Positions 63,821 through 64,000 of a stretch of 64,000 nucleotides of DNA are shown in pieces. The stretch comes from Chytridium lagenaria (Eukaryota; Chytridiomycota; Chytridiomycetes; Chytridiales; Chytridiaceae). The notes below the pieces were generated by a model that saw nothing but the letters and a program-made list of their open reading frames with translations, made no database searches and was not told the DNA's origin. Every line of letters starts with the position of its first letter. Position 1 is the stretch's first letter. A program made the position numbers and the translations under genes. The stretch covers positions 1 to 64,000 of the forward strand of contig JAHLKC010000171.1 of assembly GCA_025449115.1 (NCBI GenBank), given 5' to 3'.

Positions 63821-64000
63821 AATAGTCAGAATAGGAATCTGACTTGCTGATTAATGTTGGGTTTATTCATCTTTCTATTTTGTTTCACTCACCCACATTC
63901 GTTATTTTGTCTAAGTTATTTTTCCCCGAACCTGTTTGTTTACGCGTTATTTTAAGTTTTGAGTTGATCAGTTTATTGAGCTCCTCATTCCATTTGAGGA

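Overview
The window is nuclear DNA of a eukaryote, most likely an early-diverging zoosporic (chytrid-like) fungus. Introns are mostly 40-70 nt with GT...AG ends. Genes sit on both strands with almost no space between them. The products mix fungal-type housekeeping proteins (Rsa4/Notchless, NOP9, RMD1-type YagE protein, TFB2, TIM22, ERV41) with genes typical of crawling or flagellated cells (a WAVE-complex NCKAP1/HEM subunit and a coiled-coil protein of ciliary type). The taxonomic call is inference; I saw no rRNA or tRNA gene.

Positions 1-49,651 are gene-dense. In order: an F-box/Cys-rich protein (-), Notchless/Rsa4 (-), NOP9 (+), NCKAP1 (-), a secreted NodB-type polysaccharide deacetylase (-), a synaptojanin-type phosphoinositide phosphatase (-), a small unknown (+), MND1 (-), an RMD1/YagE protein (+), a beta-propeller protein (-), dynactin p27 (+), TFIIE-alpha (-), mitochondrial MetRS (+), a PIN-like/dsRBD protein (-), a GCK-III kinase (-), CTR9 (+), TFIIH TFB2 (-), a large unknown helical protein (+), ERV41 (-), TIM22 (+), a coiled-coil protein (-) and a KDM5-type demethylase (-). 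Several divergent start codons are only 22-61 bp apart. Several convergent genes overlap or nearly touch, and one pair shares about 105 bp of antisense coding sequence. Four genes serve RNA polymerase II transcription or its chromatin (TFIIE-alpha, CTR9, TFB2, KDM5). Two divergent genes serve ribosome assembly.

Positions 49,652-64,000 are transposon territory. There is a possible TIR element (about 50.1-50.6 kb). A pogo/Tigger-like element (51,259-55,050) has matching terminal inverted repeats and TA target sites; it holds a decayed DDE transposase, an intact HIRAN-like ORF, a copy of a dispersed repeat and a copia 5'-end fragment. Next comes a PIF/Harbinger-type unit (Myb/SANT gene plus DDE nuclease). 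Its nuclease gene is split by a young Ty1/copia retrotransposon (57,968-63,426) flanked by the 5-bp duplication CCACC.

Many otherwise well conserved genes need one-base frame corrections, often in homopolymers. This looks more like unpolished assembly than wholesale pseudogenisation, so exon-level coordinates are approximate where I say so.
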